Part shown: positions 25,701 to 37,400 of the stretch, one piece after another
Layout: each line of letters opens with the position of its first letter
Numbering within the stretch: the stretch's first letter is position 1
Assembly (NCBI GenBank): GCA_009193035.1
Contig: SWDT01000143.1
Coordinates: forward strand, 162,258-226,257
Direction: 5' to 3'
DNA: 64,000 bases
Source: Halicephalobus mephisto
Lineage: Eukaryota > Nematoda > Chromadorea > Rhabditida > Panagrolaimidae
Made by a program: the position numbers and the translations under genes
Notes under the pieces: model-generated
The model's database searches: none
What the model was told of the DNA's origin: nothing
Seen by the model: the letters and a program-made list of their open reading frames with translations, nothing else

Positions 25701-26278
25701 AAACGTGTGAAGTGATAAAAATCAAAGTTGTGTCATCATAAAATAAGACAACATATCGCCTCAAACATCAGGACGCTTGGTTTGTTGATCACATAAGGAT
25801 TCATTGATAAGAAAATTATTGAATTTTTCTTTTAAATCTTAGAAAAAAATTTTTTTTAAATACAAAACAACCACTCTACCCATCAGATGTAGTGAAGTTA
25901 TTGTCAGAGGTTTATATCTTATTGAATAATAAAAGTTCCGATTCTATATAAAAGAAATACGATATAGTTCATTTAGAATCACAACATGTGAATCTTTCTA
26001 AAAATAAGTAAACAAATGTGTGAAAAGATGTATTCAAAGGTCAACAGGCGAGCACAGAGGAGTCAGGAAAAACGAGTGTCGTTTTCTAGACCCATCTTTG
26101 TTCCATACATATAGGACTCACCATATTCGGCATAAGGAGTCGTCGGGAAGACAAAAGCAGCATTCCTTACACCAGCTCCGACACTTTTACATCTGCGTTG
26201 GGGTCTTCTGTGAGGAATCATTGGTCTCTTTCGATATGGGGTTGATGTCGTGGGTTCTGAAGACGTGGATTCCTGCAT
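16715..26278 (-). CDS. RAPGEF1/C3G-like guanine nucleotide exchange factor
   Basis: Thirteen exons (26278-26122, 25671-25517, 23764-23238, 22600-22024, 21879-21745, 21694-21553, 19273-18981, 18628-18492, 18440-18252, 17686-17335, 17292-17093, 17047-16895, 16847-16715) join in phase to about 1,049 residues; human C3G is similar in length. Residues about 105-280 form a helical N-terminal region (LDLSMRYLQQIIRNGQ ... EVINWIDTQVIENL) that resembles the C3G N-terminus. Then comes an acidic, serine-rich linker. The RasGEF-N module spans about 645-770 (YQEAFLTTYRGFVTS). The catalytic CDC25-type domain spans about 805-1,035 (HPSSLIAKQITYLD, MGNLSSYLAILSALDSGPVRR, LILQDLTFVDVGNPDYL). Such proteins load GTP onto Rap1-type GTPases downstream of adhesion and receptor signals. 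Oddities are a GC-AG intron after exon 4, a possible 42-base in-frame intron in exon 7, and no canonical Crk-binding proline motif; only PLPLKP is present. An acceptor at 26290 leaves a 10-base leader. Confidence 0.88.
17863..17884 (+). repeat. Dispersed 22-base motif, copy 2
   Basis: AACTCCTGTCACGAAAATCC lies in an intron of the RAPGEF1-like gene and differs by about two bases from the copies at 13013 and 52037. Confidence 0.45.
20810..21540. repeat. TTCTAGAA-rich block in a large intron of the RAPGEF1-like gene
   Basis: Within the 2.3 kb intron between exons 6 and 7, 20860-20980 and 21300-21540 are dense in TTCnnGAA, for example TTCTAGAA at 21361-21368 and 21519-21526 and TTCTGGAA at 21499-21506. 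The phrase GAACCTTCCAT at about 20935 recurs at 24740, 54560 and 58044. No coding sequence is present. The rest of the intron (19274-20800) shows nothing I can name. Confidence 0.6.
24340..24790. repeat. TTCTAGAA-rich block in intron 2 of the RAPGEF1-like gene
   Basis: TTCTAGAA occurs at 24368-24375, and related phrases run through 24560-24780 (ACTTCTAGAATTAGAA, AGAACCTTCCATCAAACTTTG, GTTCTAGAAGCTTCTATGG). This belongs to the same family as the blocks at 21.4 and 54.5 kb. The remaining 1.7 kb of the intron (23765-25516) has no gene. Confidence 0.55.
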
Positions 26279-26289
26279 TCTGTTTCTAC

Positions 26290-26705
26290 CTGCAAGTGGT
26301 CCTTATTCATCCTCGATTGATTGCCTTTTCTCCTTGATTGGCTTTCCAAATGTGGAAAACTAGAGTTTAATCGAAAAAAACGAAAAAGTTTCATATTGAT
26401 TTCAAATGTTTGTTCTATGATTTGTCAATGTTCACGCACGTTTTTCATGATTTATGACAAAACACAAGGAAAGCAACTGCTCAAATTTACATTGTTCCGC
26501 TGATTTTGACGATATTTGAGATGACACCCCAAAACATATAAAAACAAATATTCAAAAATCGGACTAGTCTTCTACTCTAGAAAATGAGTAATGTCGTTGA
26601 TTGAATGAGTAAACCAACCAAAAATCCGGAATTAGTGAAAACAAATACGAAGACTGTGAATCAGAATCAGTTTCCCACGCAAGGAGGAAAGAAACCCAAC
26701 CTCGA
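26290..26705. other. Short spacer between two same-strand genes
   Basis: About 416 bases lie between the stop of the small membrane protein (26706) and the splice acceptor of the RAPGEF1-like gene (26290). The spacing and shared strand would allow a worm operon, with the downstream message receiving a spliced leader, but nothing here proves it. No other signal is evident. Confidence 0.35.
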
Positions 26706-27102
26706 TTAGTTTTGTGATTTTTGTTCGAAATAATTCGCCATCAGAGGTACTTGATTTGTCAATAGAAGACGAGCAAAACGGGATCTTGGAGTCGGAGACG
26801 GAGTTTCATCAAAATTACTAGCGTCTTCCAGGTCTTCTTGGAAAAATCCAGGAAAAATAATATTCAATTGCTTGAAAATTTTGTTCTTCACGGAATCTGG
26901 TTGGGAAAATAAAAAGTACAAAATGATGACTAAAATAGAAATAGTTGTAAAAATAGGAAAAGTCCAGAGAAAAGCTAATAAACCAACGGCACAACCACAG
27001 AAGATGATGCACATCAACGGCAGTTCGTTATTGGACTCCAGATTGGCCATCAGCAAGTTTACGACTAGTCCCAGAAGTCCAAATCCGAAAGTAATGATTT
27101 TC
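26706..27102 (-). CDS. Small multi-helix membrane protein, 5' end unresolved
   Basis: One exon, preceded by an acceptor TTCAACTAG at 27103-27105, reads about 132 residues to a stop at 26706. It contains two or three hydrophobic stretches: ITFGFGLLGLVVNLL, then LMCIIFCGCAVGLLAFLW running into IFTTISILVIILYFLF. An amphipathic piece (NKIFKQLNIIFPGFF) and a polar tail follow (EDASNFDETPSPTPR). The first in-frame ATG is at 27050, but the hydrophobic reading continues upstream of it to the acceptor, so the true start is probably in an earlier exon. A short candidate (MLCQPALLSLMR followed by GTAAGT near 28013) is out of phase, so at least one exon is missing from my model. The hairpin-like helices suggest an endomembrane or lipid-droplet protein. 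That is a guess, and I do not recognise the family. Confidence 0.55.
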
Positions 27103-27329
27103 CTAGTTGAATAAACTAGCTTATGTCAGTTTACGATATCCAATGCAAAAACCCTTTATGCAAAACTTAGGGAATATCCTTAACCCACAATAAAAAATAA
27201 AAGACAACTGTCTCAAGCAGAATTTGAGAATGTTTAGTTTTAAAGTTTGACACCCTACTTCCGCTTGAGCTAGACAAGCTCAAAACCATTTCGAACAGAC
27301 ATATTGATTTCAAATCAAACTATAAATGA

Positions 27330-27600
27330 TTTTCGAGCTAATTCGAATTCAGAACGTGAACGGATTTTTAATTTAAGGAACGAATTTGAGATAGATTTTG
27401 AATTAATCTGAGTCTGAAATTTGAACAGATTTTGAACTTTTAGATCGGATTTCAAGGGCATTGTGAACTAATTCAAGTTTAGGGTTTGAATCAATTTTAA
27501 ATTTTCAAAGTAAATCCCAAACTAATTTTGAACTTTTAAATTAAAACCTAAATTGATTTCGAGTTCGGAACCTGAGTCAATCTGGTTCAAAATTTTAAAA
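27330..27600. repeat. Diverged tandem repeat with a period of about 64 bp
   Basis: The segment repeats GAGCTAATTCGAATTCAGAA..., GAATTAATCTGAGTCTGAAA... and GAACTAATTCAAGTTTAGGG..., each followed by TTTGAAC-A-GATTTT(G/T)AA and a short AT-rich filler. About four units are visible before the pattern fades. It has no coding frame. Confidence 0.55.
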
Positions 27601-28433
27601 AAATTGGAAAAATCGACAGTTTTAATTTTAAATTAAAGTAAAGAAGACACGATCAATTCAATGATAATGTTAGAAAAATCATATATCAAAACAATAAAAT
27701 AATCAAAAGAAAGATAAGCGTCGTAAACTATGAAAAAAGCTACTGCTATCCGGCGGGAAATAGAAACTCATTATTCAGCCTTTGACAGGTTCTAATGTTG
27801 CCGCGTATTCTTTCTGACTTCAGAAATTCCGAAAGTCATCCTGTCAGAGCTAAATGAGATCAAAAAAATAACAAAAAGATGTACGTTGAACTAAGACATG
27901 TGGTTGAAAAAAGAACCAGATGAAATTAAATCTTGTCGAAAACGAACTTGGATAACATTTTTTGTTGTTGATAGAACCAAGAAATGAAATAAATATCCGG
28001 ACTTACTCTCATCAAAGACAATAAAGCCGGCTGACAAAGCATCTCTGCGAGTGTCCGAACTCGCAAGACCCGGTGGTCAAGAAAGGACCAACTAATGAAT
28101 GTTTTATTCAAAAAGCAAAAGTTGTCTCCTAGTTCCCTAAAGGAACAAAATTCCAGAGGAAAATCAAAGTCACCCGCTGGCTACTTTTTGCGCTAAGCAA
28201 AGTTTTCGCCGTCAAGGAAGATTATGTCAAAAAAGCCAAAAGAAGCGTCAAAATTGACAAAACGATTATGGGAAGATGTCCAGAGAAATACCAACTCGAA
28301 GAATAGCAACTTGTTGTTTGCGTGAGTATCTTGTAAGATGTCCATTCTTGACAGTTTGACAAAAGTTCCACGAAAGGTTTTGACAATCCCCTCTAGGGAT
28401 CCATATCCATGGTTTTGATAAATGAGGATAAGT

Positions 28434-28439
28434 TTTATT
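28434..28439 (-). terminator. Poly(A) signal of the cadherin gene
   Basis: TTTATT on the plus strand is AATAAA on the minus strand, about 50 bases downstream of the cadherin stop codon at 28490. Confidence 0.5.
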
Positions 28440-28489
28440 TTGGAAAAAATTCATCTAAAAATGACTAGAATAAAAATAGAGGGCATTTA

Positions 28490-31400
28490 TTAGACTCTTT
28501 GAGACATGTGACCAGTTTCGTCCTCTATAGGTTCGTGATAGAAGTCATCAAGGCTGATTGGACGGGTATGACTTCCTGCAGGATTAGGGAAAAGGCCAAA
28601 TTTCTCTCCTGGGCGGAAAAACCGGCTTTTGGAAGAATTATTCGGCATTTGACTCGTTGATTGGTCTGTCGAGGACTGGGTTTTTTTTCGAGGCATCACC
28701 TACAATCATATTGTTGTAAAAATTAAAAATAAATTCCATTATAAGTGCTTAGACACGAATTAGCTCAATTTTTGGAAAAACAAAAAACCGGATTTTAGAT
28801 AGTTTCAAAAGTTACAAGGGAATTCTGAAGTATTCTAATTCAAAAAATTTAATTTTGGCGAAATAAGAATATTGCCAACTATGAGTTTTTTGTGGAAATA
28901 AATGAATACTGATTAGGATTTTCATACTGTTATTAAAATTAGAAATTGATATTTCAACTAATTTTTTCCTATAATAATTTTCGACATTTCTAGAATTTTA
29001 AATTCAGACTTTAATTTTGTTTTTATTAAATTGTGCAATGCTCTAAAAATTTCCCAACGATTTCCGAATATTTTAGAAAATTCTATAAAATGTAGGAAAT
29101 TCTATTGGAGTTTGTAGGATTTTAGAAAATTTTTACAGAATAATAAAAGGTTTCAGAAATTTTAATCGTTTGAAAAAAATTAAAAAACAAACTTTTAGCG
29201 AAATCTGAATGTTGCTAAATTTAAATCTTTGATGAAAAACAAATGAATAGTGATTACGATTTTCAACCCATTATGGAGGTCGATATTTTCATATATATTA
29301 TTTTAACACGAATTTTCTAAATTTTTAAAAAATTTCCTGAATTTAACTTTTAGAACTTGGTTCAAAAAGCCTTAATGAATTCTAGAATGTTCTAAGAATT
29401 TCTACGCGATTCTCAAAAGTTTAAGACTTCTATTACAGTCCCAAAGGTTTTGAAAACTTCCATAGAAGAACAGTTTCAATAAATAAAGCAATTGGAGTAT
29501 GTTGATCATGACTCACCGTTGGTTTTTGAAATTGTTTAACAGGATGGAACTCTTGGGTTTGTTCTGTAATTGCTTCGTCGTAAATATGGTTGTTTTCCAG
29601 GGAATTGTGTGATAAGTAGGCAGAATTTTCATGTCCATTTCCGCATCTGTACCTCCTCATTTCTGTGTTTTCTACTTCGTCGTAAGACCAATTTTTGTAA
29701 GTGGGGCTTCCTTCAATTGTCGAAACCAACTGGAGGTTACTGATTCTCTGGGTATTCCTAGCAAGTCGTCTTCTCTTTCTCTTCTTATGGTAGTGGATGA
29801 GAGCAAGAGCTAGTAAGATACTGAAAGTGACAAGGATGATGCAGAATCCGGCAACTAGTGTGTACTGAGTTCTCGAATCCAATGAGACTATGCTGCATCT
29901 TGAGATCTCTTGATCGTCCGAGATTGAATTTCCACATATAAGAGTCGATTCACACCCGAGTTGAATGAATGACGCGTGAGAAATTATTTCTGTCCAGAAG
30001 TACTGTTTCTGGAGAGTTCTTGTTCTTGGGTACAGTAGCTGCATCTGACCGTTGATGATGAGTCGACGAAGACATCCGAAAAACGAAGGTTTTCTCTCAT
30101 AACCACCAAATTCAATAAACTCCAACTCTTTGAAAATAAACTTAGGGAACGTGACGGGAGAATCAATTCCCCTACCGTAGTCGTCAATTTTCAAGTTGAT
30201 GGCAGTACCAGTAGAACTGACTTCAATCCTGATTCTGTGCCAAACACCATCGCTAACGAACTTCTCAGCGATGATATTGACAACCGGCTTATCGTTATGA
30301 TAGAGCCCATAATGTAAACTTCCATTGACTACAACTAAGGAAGCTTTTTGAGATCCGAATTTCACTGTGAATATATGAGCTTCGAGTTCGATAGTTCTCA
30401 CATCGACTTCCAGGAATTGAACTGATTGAGAATCGGCATATTCTTCAGAACTCTCAAAGACATTACGACGATCGACATCATCGTAAAATAATCGATCTTC
30501 TCTTTTAATAACTTTTGAATTGTGATGAAGTGATCTTAACTGATGTTGAATGAAAGGTGAAAGTGTCAATCGAATTCTGCCATTTTTTAAAGATACAGTT
30601 TGGTCATCTAAAATTTAATATTATATATTATTACTATTATGAAAATAAAAAATAAGTTTTGTAATAAAATCATTTCGATGTAGAGTTTTAGAATTTTTCA
30701 GGAGCCTTTGAAATTACTCTAAGGTAAGAAAAGAGAGTGAATCAATTTCAATAACAAGTGGCAGATCTATCGTTTCCTCTACTCTCGTAAGTTCAATTTT
30801 TTTAAGCGAAAATTCGAAAATTTCAAAAAATATGTCGCTTTTTTAAAATTATGACATTTAAAAATTCTATCTTAAGAACTAATTTAACAATTCATCAACA
30901 ATTTTCCATAAGGATAGATTAAATAAGTTCTCAATAGTTGTGAAACAATAATAAAACCAACCAGAATTGCAACTTGTAGATTCAACTCCAGTGGCACAGA
31001 TACATTTGTAGTCATCCCATTCCGATTCACAAGTTCCGGCTTGACAACTCATTTGCGCTTCAGAAGATTCACAGTAATTGCTGGGGAATAGAATCGGACA
31101 ATTACTGAGAATTTTCGACTCTCTGAATCCAGAAGATTCTTCTCCATTGATAGTAATACTTTTAAGACAAGCTCTCAAAAACGTCGCTGAGGGCTGGAAG
31201 TAACTTATTTCTTCCTCAGAAACTCCTCCAATAATGATTTCTCCATCAATGAATACGGAAGGCACAATAGTATGACAGTTGTTAGATTGACAAGCGATAC
31301 AAGTGGTATCGCAGTTCTCGACGACGAAAGCAAATGTTCCAGTAGGCTGAGCTGTCAACGATATCCTGTGCCAATGACCGTCGTTGATTGATTCTTGAAG

Positions 31401-34400
31401 CAAAGCAGAATGAGATCCTCTGGACCCCATAGTTGTGATCCGAGGCTTTCCATTAATGTAATCAATCATTATTGAACTGTTACTAGTTGATGATCGAGAA
31501 TGGAGTAAGACCCCATGCTAAAAAGTAAATTGAGTTAAATAACAAAAAGAAGGACCTTACCGGTTCTTTCGTAATTACCAAGAAACTCAAATTAGACAAC
31601 TGTTTCTTTAATGATAAATTTAGGAAAGAATTGTGTCCGAATGAATAAATTCGTGATGAACAAGTATCTCCAAAGTAATTGGAGTCACACAAACATGTAT
31701 TGTTTTCCATACAATGTCCACTGAAAATTGTCATTATATCTATTTTGGACATTATAAAACTTACTGAATGCATTTAAATTCACCACAATCCTTCTCTAAT
31801 CCCATTACAGGATTTTCTGAAGTCAAAGTAGTCTCACAATTGCCGAACATCTGAACTCGAGGAACATGCCACAACTTATCCACACTTCTGAAGGTTTCCC
31901 AACTGTTCTTCAACAACCGAACACTCTGGCAAGTGTTATTTCCACAGTTTTTCACACTACAAGCAGATTCATATCCACGGTAGTTTGTTACATCTAAGAA
32001 CTTTTGTTTTTTCACGTAAAAGTTGTTCAGAATCCGAAGAGTTTCTGGTGCTGGTAAAATTTCACTGGTAGGATTTAAAATGGAAATAAACAATTTGAAT
32101 TCGTTTTCTTCTGGATGATCAGCTCCAGTAATGTGTACCAACATGTCAGGAATACTTCCTTGAAGTTTCTGTAAAAATTCCGCCACTCCTCTTTCGGTTC
32201 CGAAGAGTTGGACAATTATCTGTTGTCTCACGATTTCTTCATTTGTAAGTAGCATGTTGAGATTGATAGAGTAAACATCGTCAGATTCATATTTAAGTGA
32301 ATGTGTTGTTTTTCCAAACGGTAAATCAACGCATTCCATTGAACAATTTGAATAAACCTAAAAATTGAAACTAATTATTCTAAATCTAAAGTCTCATTCT
32401 ACCGTAATCTTGTCATTCACGTTTTGATCAATACAATCGCCTGTGTTAATGTCGTCAGGATCTACAGGATGGATTTTAGGGATGAAACCGGAGAACAGAG
32501 GATTGTCAGATGAGATCCAGAAAGAGAGTGGAGTAAAGACAGGTTTGTTATCGTCTTCATCGTCGATAAAAACATGAACAGTCGAGTTTTCAGAGTATTC
32601 ACCGTCAGAAATTCTGATCGGGATAGAATACAATGATCGGCGTTCACGATCAAGGGATTGTTTCAATGATAAGATTCCAGATGAAGAATTCAGAGCGAAA
32701 ATCTCAGTCAAATAATTATCAGCAATCCAATATTTAATGTCTTTCTTGGTGGAGTATGTTTTTAGCTTCAATAATCGGAGTTCCTCCCCACAATTCTCCA
32801 CAACAGTTGCGATTCTATTAGATGAGACCAATGATAATTGTTTCTTCTTATTTCCCTCAACCGTGACCTCAAGAGTTGCTGATGATCGTAATTTTCCACC
32901 AGAAGTTATTTCCAAAGTCAGATGATATTTTTTCCTCCGAAGTTTACGACACACCAAGAGAGCACCATGACTGTTGAAGCAGAAATCCTGTAATTTAAAC
33001 AATAACTAAAACTATTATTTATAAAGATTACTTTTTGGTCGTCCCCTCGGACTTCCATCGCCGAATCCGACGGAAGAACAAAATTGAACTTCAAAAGTTC
33101 TGTATTTTCTGCAGGGTCGTCATGGAGATTGATAATATATTTATTTTCCGGAAAAGTTGGAGCTGGAGCCAGGTCATTTGTCAAGATCCTGATGGAGCAA
33201 GTAGTCGGTGGTTGTCGTTTCAGAAGTCCAGATTTAACAATTGCAGTAATGACAAAACTGTCATTTGTATCAAGTTTTTTCACTAACTCTAGAACTCCCT
33301 TCCTTTCCATCATGAATTTGTCATGGAGAGGCTCAATGAAATAATATGGGATTCCGAACATTGATTGAGATTCCATCTTAGCAACGATTGTGGAAATCTT
33401 CGATCTTTTGCTGATTTCAGTAAACTCATATTTCTTCCTGAAAACAGCTGTATTCTGCATCGGGATTCTAAGTTCGATTTTGATTTTACAGAACGAATAT
33501 AATGACGAATTAAAATTTGCAGCCTTGACAGTGAAATCGTAATGATTCGACATTGAGAAATCTAAATTTGTCAACGAAAAAACGTCTCCAGATTTTGTAT
33601 CGATCTCAAAATTGTTGTTTTTAGAAATGGAGTAGAAGATCTCATTAAAGTGAGGGCCATCTGCATCAAAGGCTTCTGCAGTGAATACAACAGAGCCCAC
33701 GGGGATAGATCCACTCACAGAAATGATTTTTTCAGAAGTTTCAAATTCTGGAGCATTGTCGTTTTCATCAAGAATCCGGATATTTACAGTCGTTCCAAAT
33801 ATCCTTGAAGGATATCCAGGAACAGTAGTGTGGACTTCAAATACGCAGAAGTCAAAACGAGGCTGAGAATCAAAGTCGATCAAGTTCGTGACAAATAATC
33901 TTCCAGAAAATTCATCAATTCCAAAGGGAATATTTTGTTTGGAAGATATTCGATACGTTGCAAATGGAGCAGTGATGGAAACTGTTCCAATCGTGGTATT
34001 CAATGGTGAATTTTCTCTGATTGTGAAGTTGTAGGATTCTAACTGCCAATCGAATTTATCGTCTTCTGTGATGAAGATTGTCATTTCGCTCGTAGTAAAA
34101 TTAGAAGAATTAAAAACACTTTCTGCACGAATTTTGAAGTTTAATTCTTCACCTATCTTATATTCAGAAAAGTTGCCTGTGATTTCACCTGTATATCGGT
34201 CGATTTTTACAGTATCTGGATTTCCTTCAAGGTAGTAGATACATTCCCCTTGGATCTGAACCCCTCCAAGAGAAATATTGTCCTCAACTTTACTAACAAC
34301 GAATTTGTAGTTGTCATTAACCAAACAACAACATCTTGAACGGTTTTCATCGACCAAAAATACGTTTACTTCAGTCATCACCATATTTGATGGAGCTCCC

Positions 34401-37400
34401 AAATCCATCGCCCCGACCTCGAAAGAAATCACATCCATTGCTTTCACAGTTGTCAGGAAACTCAGTCGTCCAGATTTAGGATCAATTTGGATGAATGTGA
34501 TATTCGGAGCTAGAAAATAGATGATTTCTTTGTTCCTCCCAATATCATCGTCAGTAGCAGTAATTTTCCCTATCTGTTTCCCGACAGCGACATCTTTCTT
34601 CAAAATTGTGAAGTTGTACATGGTTTCCAAAAACCTTGGAGGATTATCGTTGGCATCTTCTACAACAATCGTCATCGATGCAGACACTTTCCAAAATCCA
34701 TCTTGAGCATAAACTTTGAATTTGTGAACAGATTTCTGAAATGAACATACAACAATATAAATACTATCTAGTAAATCTGTAATCACCTTTTCTCGATCTA
34801 GAGTCTTCTTCAGAGTCAAATTTCCAGAAATGCGATCGATCTCAAAGTATTCTGAGTCTGGCCCATCAATTGAATAAATATTTTTCGAAAACTCTTCTGT
34901 ATCAGCATCTGTTGCGGAAACCTGCATAACGAAGGTTCCAACGGGGGAATTTTCTGATACAGAAGTTTTTAATAGCCTTGAAAATTTTGGAGCATTGTCG
35001 TTTTCGTCAATCACTTTGACCTAAAAAAATCTTTAAAAGAATTTTAAAATTAAAATTACCATAATCATGGTCACTTGAGAGAGAGACGGATCACCTCCAT
35101 CCTTGGCTTCAACTATGAGTTTATATTCATCGACTTCTTCTCTATCTAGTTGAATCACTTGGAAAAGTTCTCCTGAAGTCTCATCGAGTTCAAAAGCGTT
35201 ATTCGCATTTCCTTCAATAATACGATACTTGATGATTCCATTACTCCCAAAATCCTTGTCAGATGCCTGTAAGTGCAGAATCGGTTCTCTGGGAGGTTCA
35301 GCGTTTTCTGTTAATTTAACAGTATATAAAGCTTTTTCAAATTCTGGCTGGTTGTCATTGACATCTTTGACGAAGATAACTAACGGCTGGAATGACGTAT
35401 GAGATGGATCCAGGCAGTCGGTTGAAGCTATATAAAGATGATGCTCTTGTATCTTCTCGTAATCCAAGTTCTTTGTTTTCAAATGACCACTGAAGGAATC
35501 CAAAGAGAAGTGGCCTTCTGGATCTCCACTTGCGATGGAATATCGTATACAGTGAGGTCCTTTAGTTGACAGAGCATCGAGCTTCAAAATCTCATAATTA
35601 CTTTGATTCTCAAATATTTTAAATCTCGTGTCTGTTGGTCTGAAAATTGGAAAGTCTTCTCCAGGTGATACATAGAAATTCAATTGCAAAGAAGTGCTGT
35701 GATTCGCAGTATCCACAGCCACAACAACGATTGAGAATTCAGATTGCTTTGGCAAGTGAGTTCTCATTCTAATGACTCCTCTTTTGTCGACGGCAAAGAA
35801 ATCTTTGTCTGGTCCTTCTATTGTAAACTTCAGATGATCATCAGTGTCAAGATCAAAGGCATTAATGACAAAAACGACATTTCCTTTCTTCGTATCTGAC
35901 CGGATGAGGACATCCGGATTCGGAATATCCAGAACAGGTGGATTGTCATTTTCATCAAGTACATAAACAATGACTTCTGTAACGCCACGACGTTCAATAA
36001 ATCTACCATTATCCGTCGCCCCAACGAGGACTCTGTAGAGAGATTGTTTTTCATAATCAAATTTCTCCATTGCTCGCATTTCTCCAGTAATGTAGTTGAT
36101 CACAAATGGAGTATATTCTGAATTTTCAATGGAGTACCGAATTTGACCATTTTCTCCTGAATCCGCATCTGTAGCATTTACCTGAAGCAGAATTTGATCA
36201 ATATCAGCATTTTCTCCCACAGAAACAATGTAGTAAAGCTGCGAAAATACAGGATCATTATCGTTGTCGTCAACGACTTGAATCTTTACTTGTATTGAAG
36301 AGAAAAGCTGTGGATCTGCAGAATCAGTAGCTCTAATGATCAGTTCATATTCTTTTATATCCTCGTAATCAAGTGGAGAACTTAGAATTAAATCCCCGGA
36401 AATAGAATCAACGGAGAATATGGAGCTGTTTCCAGAAGGCATCGAATAAGTCGTTCCAGTTGTTTGATTCATATCTCGATCAATAGCTTTAATAGAGGCA
36501 ATGACGGTGGGATAGTCGATTTCCTGATTCTCCGCGATTTTCAAAGTAATTCTGTTTCCATCAATGAAATATGGAGCTTCGTCATTTTTATCTTCAACAT
36601 GAATGGTAATAATCCTAAAAAATCTCCCATCAATGCCTTAATCAGTGATCTTTACGGACAGTTGAACTGCTTTTTCTGTTAAAATTATAAAAATGAAATT
36701 AACTTACGTGAACAAAGGTTCGTGTTTTCCACTAAATGATCGTAGAGAAATATTGAGTTCATGTTCAGGATGTTCTTCAAAGTCCAATATACCGGAAACA
36801 AAAAGATTTCCAAAAGAATCAATCCTGAATAGGTTGTGGGGATTTCCGTTCACAATTTCGCAAATGACAGCAGCATTCCCACCGATATCGTTGTCAGTAA
36901 ACTTAATAGTTGTAACCAAACTACCTATTGGAATATTTTCTTCGATCTCTATCTGGTTGATAGAATCTGGATCCAAGACGGGAGGGTTATCGTCCTCGTC
37001 TTGAATTAAGACTTCAACCCATTGTGTAGAACGTAGTCTCGGAGTCCCACCATCTTCTGCAATGACCAGGAGTCTGTATTTCTCAACAGTTTCTCGATCC
37101 AATGGCTTGTTAACAATCAGATATCCAAGTAAAGGATCAACAACAAAAACAGCTTTAGGATTCGAATTCGGATCGATCCTATATTGGATCAATGAATTTA
37201 GACCAATAAAGTCGTTATCCGGATCAATACCAGCCAACGGTCCAACTATAGTTCCTACAGGAGCTTGTTCAGAAACTATAAAAGTCAAGTTCCTCAGGAG
37301 AGGAGCATTATCATTGACGTCATCGACGACGATAGTTACAGTGATCTCAGCAGAATGTACATCGAATGGTGGGAATGAATCTTTCAGAATTATTTTCAAC

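Larger units (their letters stand above)
27103..28489. other. Spacer between the small membrane protein and the cadherin 3' end
   Basis: No complete gene is seen. It must contain the missing first exon or exons of the small membrane protein and the cadherin 3' UTR, whose AATAAA signal reads as TTTATT at 28434-28439, about 50 bases beyond the stop. A diverged tandem repeat fills 27330-27600. Confidence 0.5.

Noticed and set aside
27926..28111. A first exon for the small membrane protein ending in GTAAGT near 28013
   Set aside because: The donor is in phase 0 but the next exon needs a two-base carry-over; joining them directly runs into a stop, so it cannot be the sole upstream exon.
32918..35014. 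Plus-strand frames of 60-130 codons running through the cadherin gene
   Set aside because: They are antisense shadows of the cadherin exons, created by its codon usage, without their own signals.
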